From contig NZ_JAQTXM010000008.1 of assembly GCF_028688795.1 (NCBI RefSeq), positions 1-64,000 of the forward strand: a DNA stretch of 64,000 nucleotides, given 5' to 3'. Numbering within the stretch: the stretch's first letter is position 1; the number at the start of each line of letters is the position of its first letter. The position numbers and the translations under genes were made by a program. This DNA comes from Rhodoferax sp. (lineage in GTDB: Bacteria; Pseudomonadota; Gammaproteobacteria; Burkholderiales; Burkholderiaceae_C). This document shows positions 37,301 to 44,257 of the stretch, one piece after another. The notes beneath the pieces are model-generated. The model had not been told where the DNA came from. It ran no database searches and saw only the letters and a program-made list of their open reading frames with translations.

Positions 37301-40300
37301 CGGCGTTTTCAGTGTATGCGGCATCACCGGCCATGGAGAGCACTGGCGCCGGGGGGGTGGCAGTCAGCGTGATGGTGCGCGAGGCTTGCTCGGTGACCGT
37401 GCCGATGCCACCGTATTCGACGATGTAGGCTTGAATACCAGTAGTACCGGCTAGGTCATTCCACTTGCCGGGCGCCGTGCCACCAGAGGCAAAGAACTCT
37501 GCGTAGTCTTCGTCGGCGCCACTGTCATTGGGTTCTGAACCGTTCCAGTTGGCGTACTGGCCTGACTGCGTGACGGGAGTTGTATTGCCAATTGAAAAAG
37601 TGGTTCCAGCTTCAGGCCCTGTTACCCATTTCCAGGTACCCTCCGTCGCCGCATCACTGGCCCCGATCCAGGCATCCGAAGGGATCTTGCCGAGAATGAA
37701 TGCATTCTCGGTGGCTGATGTGATGGTTGCCAGATACCCTGTCAAACCATTGAATGATTTTCCTGCAGCGCCCGTCTGTGCCGATGCCCAACTTATGTCG
37801 GAGCCACTGGTCACCACTTCATAGTAATGCCCGTTGTCGGGGTTGTAGGCTGCACCGCCTTTGATGGCGCTGATATTGAGAGTGACTGCGGGGTTGGTGG
37901 CCAGGTTGGTTTGCAACTTCCGCAAGGCGGCGTTGACATCTGACAGTGCCCCTTCAAAAGCAATGCTGGTCGCCGAGCCATCAGTCAGGCTACCGTAGCC
38001 GGTTGTGATGGCGGTCACCCCTGTCGTGTCAGTCAACTTGACTTTGCCACCCGTTGCATCCACCACGACACGCACGGTGCCGCTGAATCCTAAGAGTGGA
38101 TCGACGCCATACACGTTGGTCCAGGTGTTTGCTGCCGCTGTGGTAGCCGTCGACGCAGCGAACGTCACTGCTGATGTCTGAACATCGGAGGACAGCGTGT
38201 AGCTGCCGCTGAAGGCAGTGCCATCACCTACCTGAAAGCCGATGCTTGTGGCTGCCGAGCCCGGTACCAGCTTCAAGTGGCCAGCATCAATCTCGGCTTT
38301 GCTGATGACATCGCCTGAGCTAACCGCTGTCCAATTGGTGCCATCGGACGATTTTTGCAAAGTGCCGCTGGCTGGCAAGCTGGTAATTTTGATGCCCGAC
38401 TGAGCATCGCCGTTGGCATCGCTGTAGCTGCCGAAATCAGTGATGGCCAGAATCTTGTCCGTGCCCAAAACGGTATCGATGTGGTCGTTGTTGGAGGTGG
38501 GCGCCACATTGCCCGGTGTCGGGTTGGCATCAGAGTTGCCGGTAACCAGCGTGACCGTGAAGGTGTCACTCACCGCTGCGCCCGAGGGGTCGGTAGCGGT
38601 GATCTTTAGGTTCAGCGGCAGTGGCGCGGTCGCTGTGGGTGTGCCGCTGAGGGTGCGCGAGGCTTCGTTGAAAATCAGCCAGTTTGAAGGCAGGGTTGTC
38701 GTGCCTCCGGTGCCGCTGGTGATGGTGTCCAACACTGTCCCAATACCATCAACCACTTGAACCGTGTAAGTCAGGCCCAACCCCTCAGCATCGGTAAAAA
38801 TATCAGCAGGAATTTGATACGACCAGGCGCCATTGCCGTTGAAGGTCTGGTCGGCAATGGGGTCAGCGCCCGCCTTGAGAACCGGCGTGTCGTTGGTGCC
38901 GGTAATGGTGATGACCAGCGGTTGCGTGACAGAAGCACCACTACCGTCAATGACCTTGAATTCAAAGTTATCAGTGGCAGCAATTCCAACAGCCAGCGCA
39001 TTGATGGCGACGAAGTTGGTGGGGGTGTAGGTCCACGCGTTGGTCGAGGTGTTGAGCGTTAGCGTGCCGTAAAAGCCAACTTTGGTCACTGTGGTCGTAC
39101 CGGTGCCACCCCGGATCCCAAAAGTGACCTCTCCGCTGTCGTTGGTGTCATTGCCAGTCAAGGTGCCGGTGAGGGCACCGCTGGCCGTGGTGACGGCGCT
39201 GTCGTAAGCGGCGGTCTCGGTCAAGAATGCTGCCCCCGGCGCGCTATCAAAAACCGGCAGGTCGTTGACCGAATTGACGACGGTGCCGAGTGTGGTCGAA
39301 TTGCTGGACACACCGCTGGCAGAGGTGCTGGCCTCAAGATCGCGGCTGGCTCCGCTGGTGTAGCCTCCGGTGTAGGTGTTGTCGGTCAGGTAAACCTGTA
39401 ATGCGCTTGGCGTGCCGTGGTAATTTGCCTCTGGAGAAAAGCGCAGCGCAGTATCCGCAGACAGAGCCAGCCCGGAGGTGGCGGTCACCGCACCAATGTC
39501 AAACCAATTGCTGCCGTCGGTGCTGTATTGCCACTGGCCGCCACTGGCGTTGGTGTTGCTCACCACGATGACGCCACCCAGGGTGGCTCCGCTGTCAACG
39601 TCGGTAAAGCGTGGGCCAAACAGACTGGCGACGGTTGCGCCAGCGTTGTTGCCCGTAGTGGTGCCGCTGGTCTGATCTTCGTTGATGGCTGGCAGCGACA
39701 CGGGTGTAGTGTTGGACGCGATCACTGGCGCATCGTTGATGGCGGTCACGGTAACCGGGGTTTCCAGTGCGGGCGTGGATTTCAGCCCATCGGCATCGCG
39801 TGCCACCACTTTGAACGCATTGAGGTTGCCGTTAGCGTTGGCACCGGGTGTCCAGTAGGCTTGATGGGTGGCGTCAATGACATCATTGGTGCCCGGGTTC
39901 CATGCTGTGGCAGAGCCTTCTGATGTCCCAATCTTGAGTGAGCCACTCGTGATGCTGGTGACTACAAAGGCGCTGACAGTGCCTGCGACCAAGCCGCCGC
40001 TGGCATCGGGTTGTTGGTCGGCTTCGTTTCCTTGGGCGGCCAGGTTGGCGTAGGTGATGGTGACCTGTGTGTCCTCGTTGCCGGTGACCACCGGTGCAGC
40101 AAAAACCGTCAGGGTAGGAGCTGGGTTGGATGCTGCCTCAATCTTGGTGATGGTGGTGGCAATATCCGCAGTATCGAGGGATGTAAAGTATTCAAAAGTG
40201 ACCGATGCACCGGCAGCCAGCGAGCCACCTTTGAACATGATGGCAATGCCAGAGTCTGAAGTTGTGGTGTAGCCTGCTGCCTGCACCGGCATGGCGTAGG

Positions 40301-41525
40301 GGTCAGAGTTTGAAAAGCCGAAGTTGGCGACGTTGGCGCGGCTGTCCGATGAGAAGAATAGAATTTTTGCGGTGCTGCCAGCAGCAGTGTTATAGGCGTC
40401 TCCGGCCTTGCTGGTGGCTGAAACAACGGCCTGACCGTTCGCTGCAATGGTTTTTTCGACCTTGTTGACAGTGTCATAGTTACCGCCCTTGAAAACTGTA
40501 TTGTCCGGGTCAAACGAGCGCATGAAGCGCACGTCGGTCATGGTGCTGCCCGTGGTGTTGGTCAATGTGACAGTGGTTTTGAAGAACTTGTCTGCCGTCT
40601 TGAATGAGTGGGTTTGCTCCACCTTCAATGCGCCGCCCACGATGCCGGTAAATTTGGCGCTGAGGTTGTCACCAGAAGACTGATTGGTCACCGAATTAGC
40701 GCTGAGCGCTGCACCACTGACACCGCTGAGATTGCTGTAGCCGCCGGTGGTGCTTCCGTTGTAGCCTGCCGCCCATCGTTCTTCGGGGGAGCCGGGCAAG
40801 AAGTAGTCAATGGCCAGGTCGGTGCCATTGCTGAATCCATCAGCATCATTGCTCATGCCGATGGCGCTGCTGCCGCTGGTGCCGTTGAAACCAGCGGGTT
40901 TGGCGGCACTGGTACCAAAAGAGCCCACCGAGCTAATGCCCAACTCGATGTATGCACCGCCCAGAAATACTTCGCTGCCTGACGTTGCGCTGTGCGCGCC
41001 GAGCGGCAGTGTGTGTTGATAAGCGGCTTGCGCGGATGCGCTGAGGGCGGCGGTTGCCTCAATGCCGCCAGTAGCCGCTTCAAGTACCCAGTCGCCACCC
41101 AGACTACCCGCACCGGTCAGATCGGTAGAGGCCGCCACATCAGCCCCAGTTAGACTGGCCAGCTCGCTGATAAAGGTGGCACCCGCCTCGCCTTCAGCCA
41201 CGTTACAGCCGTAGATCAAAAAGTCAGCATCTGTGCTGAGTGCGATTTTGATGGTGGCCCACTGCGTGCTATAGCCGCCCAGGTTGGAACTGGTCAGGGT
41301 GCTACTGCCCAGGTTCAAGCTGCCGGCACTGCCGTGGGTGAGCAGGTGAATGGCTTCAATGTCGCTGCGCCCGGCCAGGGTGTCGGCCAGCAGTTGCACA
41401 CCGTCAGCGCCAGCCTCCATCAAGTGAACTTCAGCGCCGGGTGGCAAGCCCGCCAGCAGCGTGGCCAAGTCGGGCAAGGTGGCGTCGATGAAATACAAGT
41501 TATTGGTGGCAAGTGCAGCGGTCAT
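28317..41525 (-). CDS. giant repeat protein, DUF4347-(Ig/cadherin-like)n-CTLD-SwmB-DUF4214
   Basis: A 4402-residue protein without Sec signal, probably exported by a type I system through its C terminus and acting at the cell surface or outside. Residues about 10-165 match DUF4347 (IHLLTHGSAGSL, DFLIYGCNVAEG) with a His64-Gly / Gly-Cys107 pair like caspase-fold peptidases. Then come at least a dozen Ig/cadherin-like units, each ended by VNDAPV-type linkers. About 1228-1375 is a cysteine-free C-type-lectin-like domain (GYLATITSATENAFI, ANWNGSEPNDSG). EF-hand-like calcium loops occur (DSNNNGVVDAGE, DLNGNGIMDGAE). About 3712-3820 resembles a SwmB repeat, followed by a Gly/Pro linker and a Thr/Val/Gly-rich beta stretch. 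About 4188-4401 are DUF4214 units. Cys107 is the sole cysteine. No RTX nonapeptides and no type I exporter genes are in the window. GGAGATTGAC precedes the ATG. Confidence 0.9.
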   Translation of the reverse strand: MTAALATNNLYFIDATLPDLATLLAGLPPGAEVHLMEAGADGVQLLADTLAGRSDIEAIHLLTHGSAGSLNLGSSTLTSSNLGGYSTQWATIKIALSTDADFLIYGCNVAEGEAGATFISELASLTGADVAASTDLTGAGSLGGDWVLEAATGGIEATAALSASAQAAYQHTLPLGAHSATSGSEVFLGGAYIELGISSVGSFGTSAAKPAGFNGTSGSSAIGMSNDADGFSNGTDLAIDYFLPGSPEERWAAGYNGSTTGGYSNLSGVSGAALSANSVTNQSSGDNLSAKFTGIVGGALKVEQTHSFKTADKFFKTTVTLTNTTGSTMTDVRFMRSFDPDNTVFKGGNYDTVNKVEKTIAANGQAVVSATSKAGDAYNTAAGSTAKILFFSSDSRANVANFGFSNSDPYAMPVQAAGYTTTSDSGIAIMFKGGSLAAGASVTFEYFTSLDTADIATTITKIEAASNPAPTLTVFAAPVVTGNEDTQVTITYANLAAQGNEADQQPDASGGLVAGTVSAFVVTSITSGSLKIGTSEGSATAWNPGTNDVIDATHQAYWTPGANANGNLNAFKVVARDADGLKSTPALETPVTVTAINDAPVIASNTTPVSLPAINEDQTSGTTTGNNAGATVASLFGPRFTDVDSGATLGGVIVVSNTNASGGQWQYSTDGSNWFDIGAVTATSGLALSADTALRFSPEANYHGTPSALQVYLTDNTYTGGYTSGASRDLEASTSASGVSSNSTTLGTVVNSVNDLPVFDSAPGAAFLTETAAYDSAVTTASGALTGTLTGNDTNDSGEVTFGIRGGTGTTTVTKVGFYGTLTLNTSTNAWTYTPTNFVAINALAVGIAATDNFEFKVIDGSGASVTQPLVITITGTNDTPVLKAGADPIADQTFNGNGAWSYQIPADIFTDAEGLGLTYTVQVVDGIGTVLDTITSGTGGTTTLPSNWLIFNEASRTLSGTPTATAPLPLNLKITATDPSGAAVSDTFTVTLVTGNSDANPTPGNVAPTSNNDHIDTVLGTDKILAITDFGSYSDANGDAQSGIKITSLPASGTLQKSSDGTNWTAVSSGDVISKAEIDAGHLKLVPGSAATSIGFQVGDGTAFSGSYTLSSDVQTSAVTFAASTATTAAANTWTNVYGVDPLLGFSGTVRVVVDATGGKVKLTDTTGVTAITTGYGSLTDGSATSIAFEGALSDVNAALRKLQTNLATNPAVTLNISAIKGGAAYNPDNGHYYEVVTSGSDISWASAQTGAAGKSFNGLTGYLATITSATENAFILGKIPSDAWIGASDAATEGTWKWVTGPEAGTTFSIGNTTPVTQSGQYANWNGSEPNDSGADEDYAEFFASGGTAPGKWNDLAGTTGIQAYIVEYGGIGTVTEQASRTITLTATPPAPVLSMAGDAAYTENAAPKALNPALQITDLDSTMLASATVTISGGKVTGDTLAFTNVSATMGNILANYDAGTGVLSLSSAGNSATLAQWVTALKSITFASTSDNPGSGARSISWQVTDPQSNISNIGSTSIAVTPVNDAPVVTTLPDVDATAGTAFNLTLGTVFSDPEGTAITYSAQYLNGAGVWTAIPASGTSYWLTFDPATKAFTGNPPAGLPDLKIKVIGSDGSASGETTFTLNLATSAAGVAAENNGGAFSISDGNGGAVALGDTLTATAPTDDDGYNPAGLHYQWQAKASGGNWTDIDGATSATYVITQAESSKLIRAQAYYTDNGGFAEAPLSNEMTVPALNLPGVATITGAATPGQTLIATLQDANGLAGVTPTYTWYRGATAGAQTDVVGGNFSAYTLTNDDGGKYITVKITYTDGEGTVEAPVGQSGLITLGAVAPGAVNDTGAANEAGGVDNATAGSDATGNLVTNDTDQNTTVGLNITGLRSGSAEGLGEIGLLEGTDYVVSGDYGTLTVNKTTGAYTYRVNQSNYSVQELNSGNTVKDYFNYTVTDTTLLSDMGVLEITIGGANDAPSVRDVPTVFTVVEDQKTALVIPSTFALSDPDNTGPATVKLAASEGKITGATSGGVTVTGSDSGTLTLVGTLADINTWLKTPGNVSYTSAPNNIVGTVLAAATITLTANDGVSGFVTLTTVNVNVTDTNNAPILDLNLDNSTAAGVVPANATGADLTGNDHAVVFRPRGGAVQVVDSDITITDSIDGDTTLVSATVEITNGAWDNSRNIYETLSSTSGASYVGASGTITITGNGTGTGGLTDATKLTLSGTATHADYQNALKTVVYNNTNDGAFAGNRTITITVQDKAIVDNGLVSNVASFTTTAVNNSIAVGQKILIGGVDSGYTVSSVGADHQHFIASGPLTTLANNSALTFWLDGTQVTTATASAPLAATGYAAGAATSTVMVLWTPVVDLSGSAVAGTGYTTSYTEGGAGSYVAGTEALITDLDGNLKTVTVTLTNPLDTASAVSTESLFIASNIVTNLAANGITTTWYDASDNSVASTAAGIHKIVFAGNKDATTFQQGLREVRYKNTSENPSVTPRNVTTSIIDQQDNTGVSATTTIGIIPVNDAPIKGGDYAGALNEGAVHVFTNADLNSTDVDNTIGTLKYILTSVPDAVTEGVLFRDSNNNGVVDAGEALNATADTSSALLIKAITSTGYFTQAEVDAGQIKYKHSGANPDGINLTGTDTFGFKVVDGMEDYAFSNVATNQSGTVTLTVTEVNDVATGTPVVTGTMTPGQVLTVNTSSVADADGPATPTFTYQWQTYNGTTWEDVGSSATTYTLQASDQGKQVRVQVSFQDAFVGHALNTLTGAATGTVAFTNTGGTGGVSVTNDGTPQAGETLTADTSALTDADGLGPLSYQWAVSTDNGTSWTPVGGATSKTYALPGDAATSAQYKAIVSYTDGRGNAENIDSAAVTVVAPAADINDAPVLTGDGSFGAAAVGATSLFSGVAVSTVEAGQTIKTLTLTVSGLQDGVAEKLTVDGVQVDLADAVTTAITYPAPLPAGALGGVSYAISVTGGEATVTLTHVGLTEAQTKTLVEGLTFANTAGAPVAGLRVVTLTTLVDDAVGTTGGFDTGTIGISATVDIGDSLGVTPSSNTAPTVTTGGVYNTATVAEAGVVTIANTLLAATDTEQPGGLKVVLASTPTHGTLFRDLNGNGIMDGAETALTSGSKFALADIAANRIKYLHDGSETTSDSFTFNVSDGLALTDSDSGAVGDQATNFTITVTPVNDIPTLTATAAGTLATPVAFAEGDAAKALFTATAASAVDTGQNITELKVMVSGLRDGAAEILVVGTTQVALTHDLVSKVASNGVNYTVSVTGGTATVTLTKTDTGSNWNGFVNGLKYENTSQNPTEGVRAVTLVNLKDDGGDHNTSELAITSRVNVTAVNDVPVVTSGAGPVSLAENIAVSTVVYTATATDVENQTLTYSLSGADASAFDINSVTGAVTLKVSPDFETKSSYSFNVLATDSQAGVSSPQAVVVTVTNVNEAPRIDNLGTDLLTYPASSGAKGLEQGGDVLVVDDSANFNSGSLRASIGFNRDPAHDTLTIQNVGAAPGQISVGAGTVSYAGTQIGTFTGGTGTADLVVTFDSNATPTAVTALIKAIQFSNDQAAPALTSRTVSFTLNDGGTGGQAAPVSVNVNLQTGVTPSISIGNGFFVMENTQLVTALSATDPNSRPITFSVDSTVDGTNNPDQAKFEIVSGNLLRFKAAPDYEIPDDAGVNRVYNVIVKASNDLGSTATQALTITLLDQNPEGGVAVGDTSGPAFGFATVNGNTLVMTFTDASNLDATNLPLTSAFAVSGNTVTGVAVNATAKTVTLTLGTAVVAGAAVTVSYTDPTTGNDVAALQDAAGNDAASLAATAVSNVTPSTGGGGGGGSPAPTPPGGTTTTADAQGNTTVNNTGTTSAVVTAPTGGGTVTTTGSGPTTVTAPSGEVTLNNTGTGTVTTSGIRDSATLNITGTGNQVVDLSGVPAGQTVTIDNKGTGTVDIKNLPDGVIVNILGVGPVSLNDADGATPNVENNAPAKTGGHLGDGNGDGVADALQSNVTSIPFLNTPTAQSNPSNAPSIYVSLVADSRNGNIDTADSNTASLSNQHQLDRPADAPDSLQMPIGLIAFSANVGFAGTTETFSLFVDASLAVNGYWKKDPISSTWVNLASPAFGGQVVSDGGKTRLDFQITDGGRFDSDGKADGVITDPGAAGYFQPSNPNDTDNDQFPDALEFANGLTVGIKDNDVFTSSKFFAMQLYRDILYREGETAGVAYWQGRIDAGLSRAEAAVAFLDSPEFQSGTGAIARLYFGALQRLPDAPGMSFWMDQQQTGTTISQVAAAFVASTEFTALYGSLNDTAFIQSQYQSVLGRAATAQEQTQWGAQLAAGASRGVVSLGLTESAEYTAASDVKLSVALDYLGLLGRPAEQAGFDWWVNQQSSSIPEVTVVGGFIASPEYHDRFLP

Positions 41526-41565
41526 GTCAATCTCCGGGGAATGGAATATTCGCAGTGTCTTAAGC

Positions 41566-41576
41566 GGGAAATACCC
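41566..41576. promoter_or_regulatory. GGGAAATACCC box upstream of the giant gene
   Basis: An imperfect version (GGG-N5-CCC) of the box seen at three other promoters, about 41-51 bases before the start codon. It sits in a larger GC-flanked inverted repeat (GCGGG...CCCGC). The 257-base gap up to the response regulator gene contains no gene. Confidence 0.35.
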
Positions 41577-41782
41577 CCGCCAGGCACCAGTGACCCTACG
41601 CCCCTAATGCCATATCAAAATGTATCAAAATATTCGATCCGATTGCGATTTCGCAACATATCCAAACCTTGCATGTTGTTGCATTTACGCTTGCAATTCG
41701 TTGGATCAGCGAGGGTTTGGAGAATTCGTATTCGGAGCACAACGGATCCGCCCAGCTTTGTCATCCGCCGCTGGAGGTGTGA

Positions 41783-42511
41783 TCAGGTGAGCGTGGCCGG
41801 GGCGGTGAACGCGTAACCAACCATGTAGGCAGTTTTGATAGGTAACGCTTGCGCGAAGTTGTCCGCTGCTTTCTTGCGCAGGCGTGCCAGCAACACGTTA
41901 AGCCGCCCCCCCCCGTTAAGCACACGGGCGCCAAAGAGTTCTTCAATGAGGTCTTTTTTAGGCACAGCCTGGCCCTGCACCTTGATCAGGGTGTGCAGCA
42001 AAACAAACTCGCGCGAGGTGAGCTTAAGGGCTTCGCCGTTGGGTGCCGTGAGCAGCCAGTCTTGAATATCCAGCCGCCAACGCCCTGCCGATGGCTCCGT
42101 TGCCTGGTGGGGCAGCTCCAACAGGGGTTTAACGTGTGTCTGCCTTGGTCGCTTGAGCACAGCATCAATATTGGCCGCCAGTTCCATGAGGTTGACTGGT
42201 TTGACCAAATACCGGTCGGCCCCGGCACGCATCCCTGCCAGCCGGTCGTTCAGCGAATCGCGGGCACTCAGGATGATGACGGCGATGCGTGGGTTGGCCT
42301 TTAGCAGGGTGGCCACACTCAGGCCATCTTCACCGGGCAACCCGATATCAAGCACCACCACATCAACCGGTTCAGCCGTAAAGCGCCTGAAAAATGCCTC
42401 AGCACTGGGCACGCCCCAAATCCGGTAACCAGACGAGGCTAAAAATTCCTGCGTGCTTTGCATCAGGTCCAGGTCGTCTTCGACGATGGCAATACGGGGT
42501 TGGTGGCTCAC
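41783..42511 (-). CDS. OmpR-type response regulator
   Basis: A 242-residue two-component regulator. The receiver domain (about 5-120) has phospho-acceptor Asp55 in VVVLDIGLPG, an acidic pocket at EDD (11-13) and the conserved Lys in YLVKP. A winged-helix DNA-binding domain follows (about 145-235, LTSREFVLLHTLIKV). Residues 200-202 (GGG) are encoded by a run of nine G, next to the recognition helix. It lies 39 bases downstream of a sensor kinase and 257 bases upstream of the giant gene on the same strand, which makes the giant gene its likeliest target by position. Confidence 0.92.
   Translation of the reverse strand: MSHQPRIAIVEDDLDLMQSTQEFLASSGYRIWGVPSAEAFFRRFTAEPVDVVVLDIGLPGEDGLSVATLLKANPRIAVIILSARDSLNDRLAGMRAGADRYLVKPVNLMELAANIDAVLKRPRQTHVKPLLELPHQATEPSAGRWRLDIQDWLLTAPNGEALKLTSREFVLLHTLIKVQGQAVPKKDLIEELFGARVLNGGGRLNVLLARLRKKAADNFAQALPIKTAYMVGYAFTAPATLT
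41906..41914 (-). repeat. nine-base G tract inside the response regulator
   Basis: The coding strand has GGGGGGGGG (C9 on the plus strand) in codons 200-202. Loss or gain of one base by polymerase slippage would shift the frame inside the DNA-binding domain and inactivate the regulator. No other single-base run of similar length lies inside a gene in this window. Confidence 0.6.
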
Positions 42512-42550
42512 GGACTAGATTTTGTCAGCAGCAGCGTCAAAACCTTGCAT

Positions 42551-44167
42551 CTATTTGCGTTTTAATGCAACGCCACAAGGCAGATCGATGATAAATCGCG
42601 TGCCATCACCGGCCTGACTCTCGGCCCACACGGTGCCACCATGCAGGGTCACAATGCGCATCACCACGTAGAGGCCCAAGCCGGCCCCGGGTGTGCGCTC
42701 GGCTGCGCGACCGCGTCGGTACTTGCTAAAAATCACAAAGAGCTCATCAGCAGGAATGCCTAAGCCTTGGTTGGCAATCTGGATTCGGCAGTGGCCTTGG
42801 TACGCCTCAAAGTTCAAATCAATGCGCGTGCCTGCAGGCGAGTATTTCACAGCGTTAGAGAGCAGGTTGGTGAGCAAGATGCGCAGCAGCGTTTGGTCGC
42901 CTCGCAAGGACGGCAGGTTGGGCGCCAGCGCCAGGTAAAACGCGTGTTGGTCAGACATGAGTTCGGCATTATCCATGGCCCAGGCCGCGAGCTCGGCGAC
43001 GTCGATGTCGTCTTTTTGCAGGGCAAAGTTTTTGCTCGCAACGCGGTCTTGGGTGAGGCAGTTGTCAAAGAAATTGCTCAGCCGCAAGGTGCCGCGGCGA
43101 ATTCGTGCCACCAGAGGGTGCGCAGCATTTTCATCGCTAAGCTTGACCGCCAGCAACTGTGCGGTGGCATCAATCACTGCCACCGGCGAACGCACTTCAT
43201 GCGCAAGCATCGAGATAAAGTGGCGCTGCTCGGCTTCGGTGGTTTTCATCTCCGCAAGTGCTGACCGAAGACGGGCGTTGACATCGCGCAAGCGATGCAG
43301 CCAAACCAGGCTGGTCGCCAAAATGGTCAGCAACAACACTGCCAACCATTTGGCCAAGGTGTAGTCAGTTTGAACATCGGTGACCATCTTGATTTCGAGA
43401 TGGCTGTCAATGATTTTGTTGCGCTCTTGCGTAGTCAGGGTGGCAATGCCTTTGTTCAAGATATCACGCAACACGGTTTCAGACTTCAGCACACCCACCC
43501 TCAAAAGATTGTCGTAGCCAGGCACCTGGCCATTAACTTTGAGGTTGAACCAGCCTTTGTGTTTGATGGTGTGGGCCGCAACGATCAGGGAACGCAGCGT
43601 CATGTCGGCTTTTTTGTCTGAGACCAGTCCAAGGGCTTGCTCCTCGGTGTCCGTGGCAATCACCTTTAGCCTGGGAAAGTCTTTCTGAATGTGCTCCATC
43701 ACGGCACTTGCACGCGGCAGCGCGATCGTCTTGCCCTGCAACCAGCCCAGGTCAGTGATGAAGGGCTGGTCTTCTCGGGTGATTAGGATGTTGGGGTCTT
43801 TGAGCAGGGGTTCGGTAAAGATCAGCCACTTTTCTCGCTCCGGGGTGCTGTTGAGAAAACTCACGAGCTGGCAGAGGCCGAGTTTTGAGGCGGCCAGGGA
43901 TTCCTCCCAGCTGCCTGTGGCGTGCAGCTTGAGTGTCAAGCCAACACGCTGACTAACCAGTGCGAGCAAATCAGCCGCAATGCCGGCATGGCGGCCAGAC
44001 TCAGTAATCACCTCAAAAGGCCACCAGTCAGGGTCAACACACAGTGTGACCTGAGGGTGCGCGATCAAGAAAGCGCGCTCACTGGCATCAAGCGATTGCG
44101 CACACGCTTGGAATTGCAGCACGCAAAGCAGGCCAGCCATAAGACTTTTCAAAACAAAGATTTTCAT
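42551..44167 (-). CDS. histidine kinase with periplasmic solute-binding sensor
   Basis: A 538-residue membrane kinase. From ATG 44167 there is a signal peptide (about 1-24), then an SBP_bac_3-type domain (about 28-260, VTLCVDPDWWPFEVI as in EvgS/BvgS-like sensors), one membrane segment (about 268-288), a dimerisation domain with His323 in SMLAHEVRSPVAVI, and an ATPase domain (LLSNAVKYSP, GAGLGLYVV). The ligand is probably a small amino- or organic acid, but no binding residues decide it. It ends 39 bases before its response regulator. It lacks the PAS or relay domains of EvgS. Confidence 0.9.
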   Translation of the reverse strand: MKIFVLKSLMAGLLCVLQFQACAQSLDASERAFLIAHPQVTLCVDPDWWPFEVITESGRHAGIAADLLALVSQRVGLTLKLHATGSWEESLAASKLGLCQLVSFLNSTPEREKWLIFTEPLLKDPNILITREDQPFITDLGWLQGKTIALPRASAVMEHIQKDFPRLKVIATDTEEQALGLVSDKKADMTLRSLIVAAHTIKHKGWFNLKVNGQVPGYDNLLRVGVLKSETVLRDILNKGIATLTTQERNKIIDSHLEIKMVTDVQTDYTLAKWLAVLLLTILATSLVWLHRLRDVNARLRSALAEMKTTEAEQRHFISMLAHEVRSPVAVIDATAQLLAVKLSDENAAHPLVARIRRGTLRLSNFFDNCLTQDRVASKNFALQKDDIDVAELAAWAMDNAELMSDQHAFYLALAPNLPSLRGDQTLLRILLTNLLSNAVKYSPAGTRIDLNFEAYQGHCRIQIANQGLGIPADELFVIFSKYRRGRAAERTPGAGLGLYVVMRIVTLHGGTVWAESQAGDGTRFIIDLPCGVALKRK

Positions 44168-44257
44168 GGGGTAACGATACCGCGGCCGACAACATGCCAA
44201 TGCTGCAAGCGCAAAGCCAATCGCCATGCAAGTGAAATTTCAACCGGCTTCAACCGC

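Noticed and set aside
28477-41000. Many long plus-strand open frames opposite the giant gene (for example 31761-32867 and 32991-33761)
   Set aside because: They are antisense shadows of a low-complexity, Thr/Val/Gly-rich gene with few stop codons on the other strand; they have no family resemblance or ribosome sites.
28317-41525. CRISPR array or tandem DNA repeats in the giant gene region
   Set aside because: The repeats are divergent protein domains of 80-120 residues, not short identical DNA repeats with spacers.
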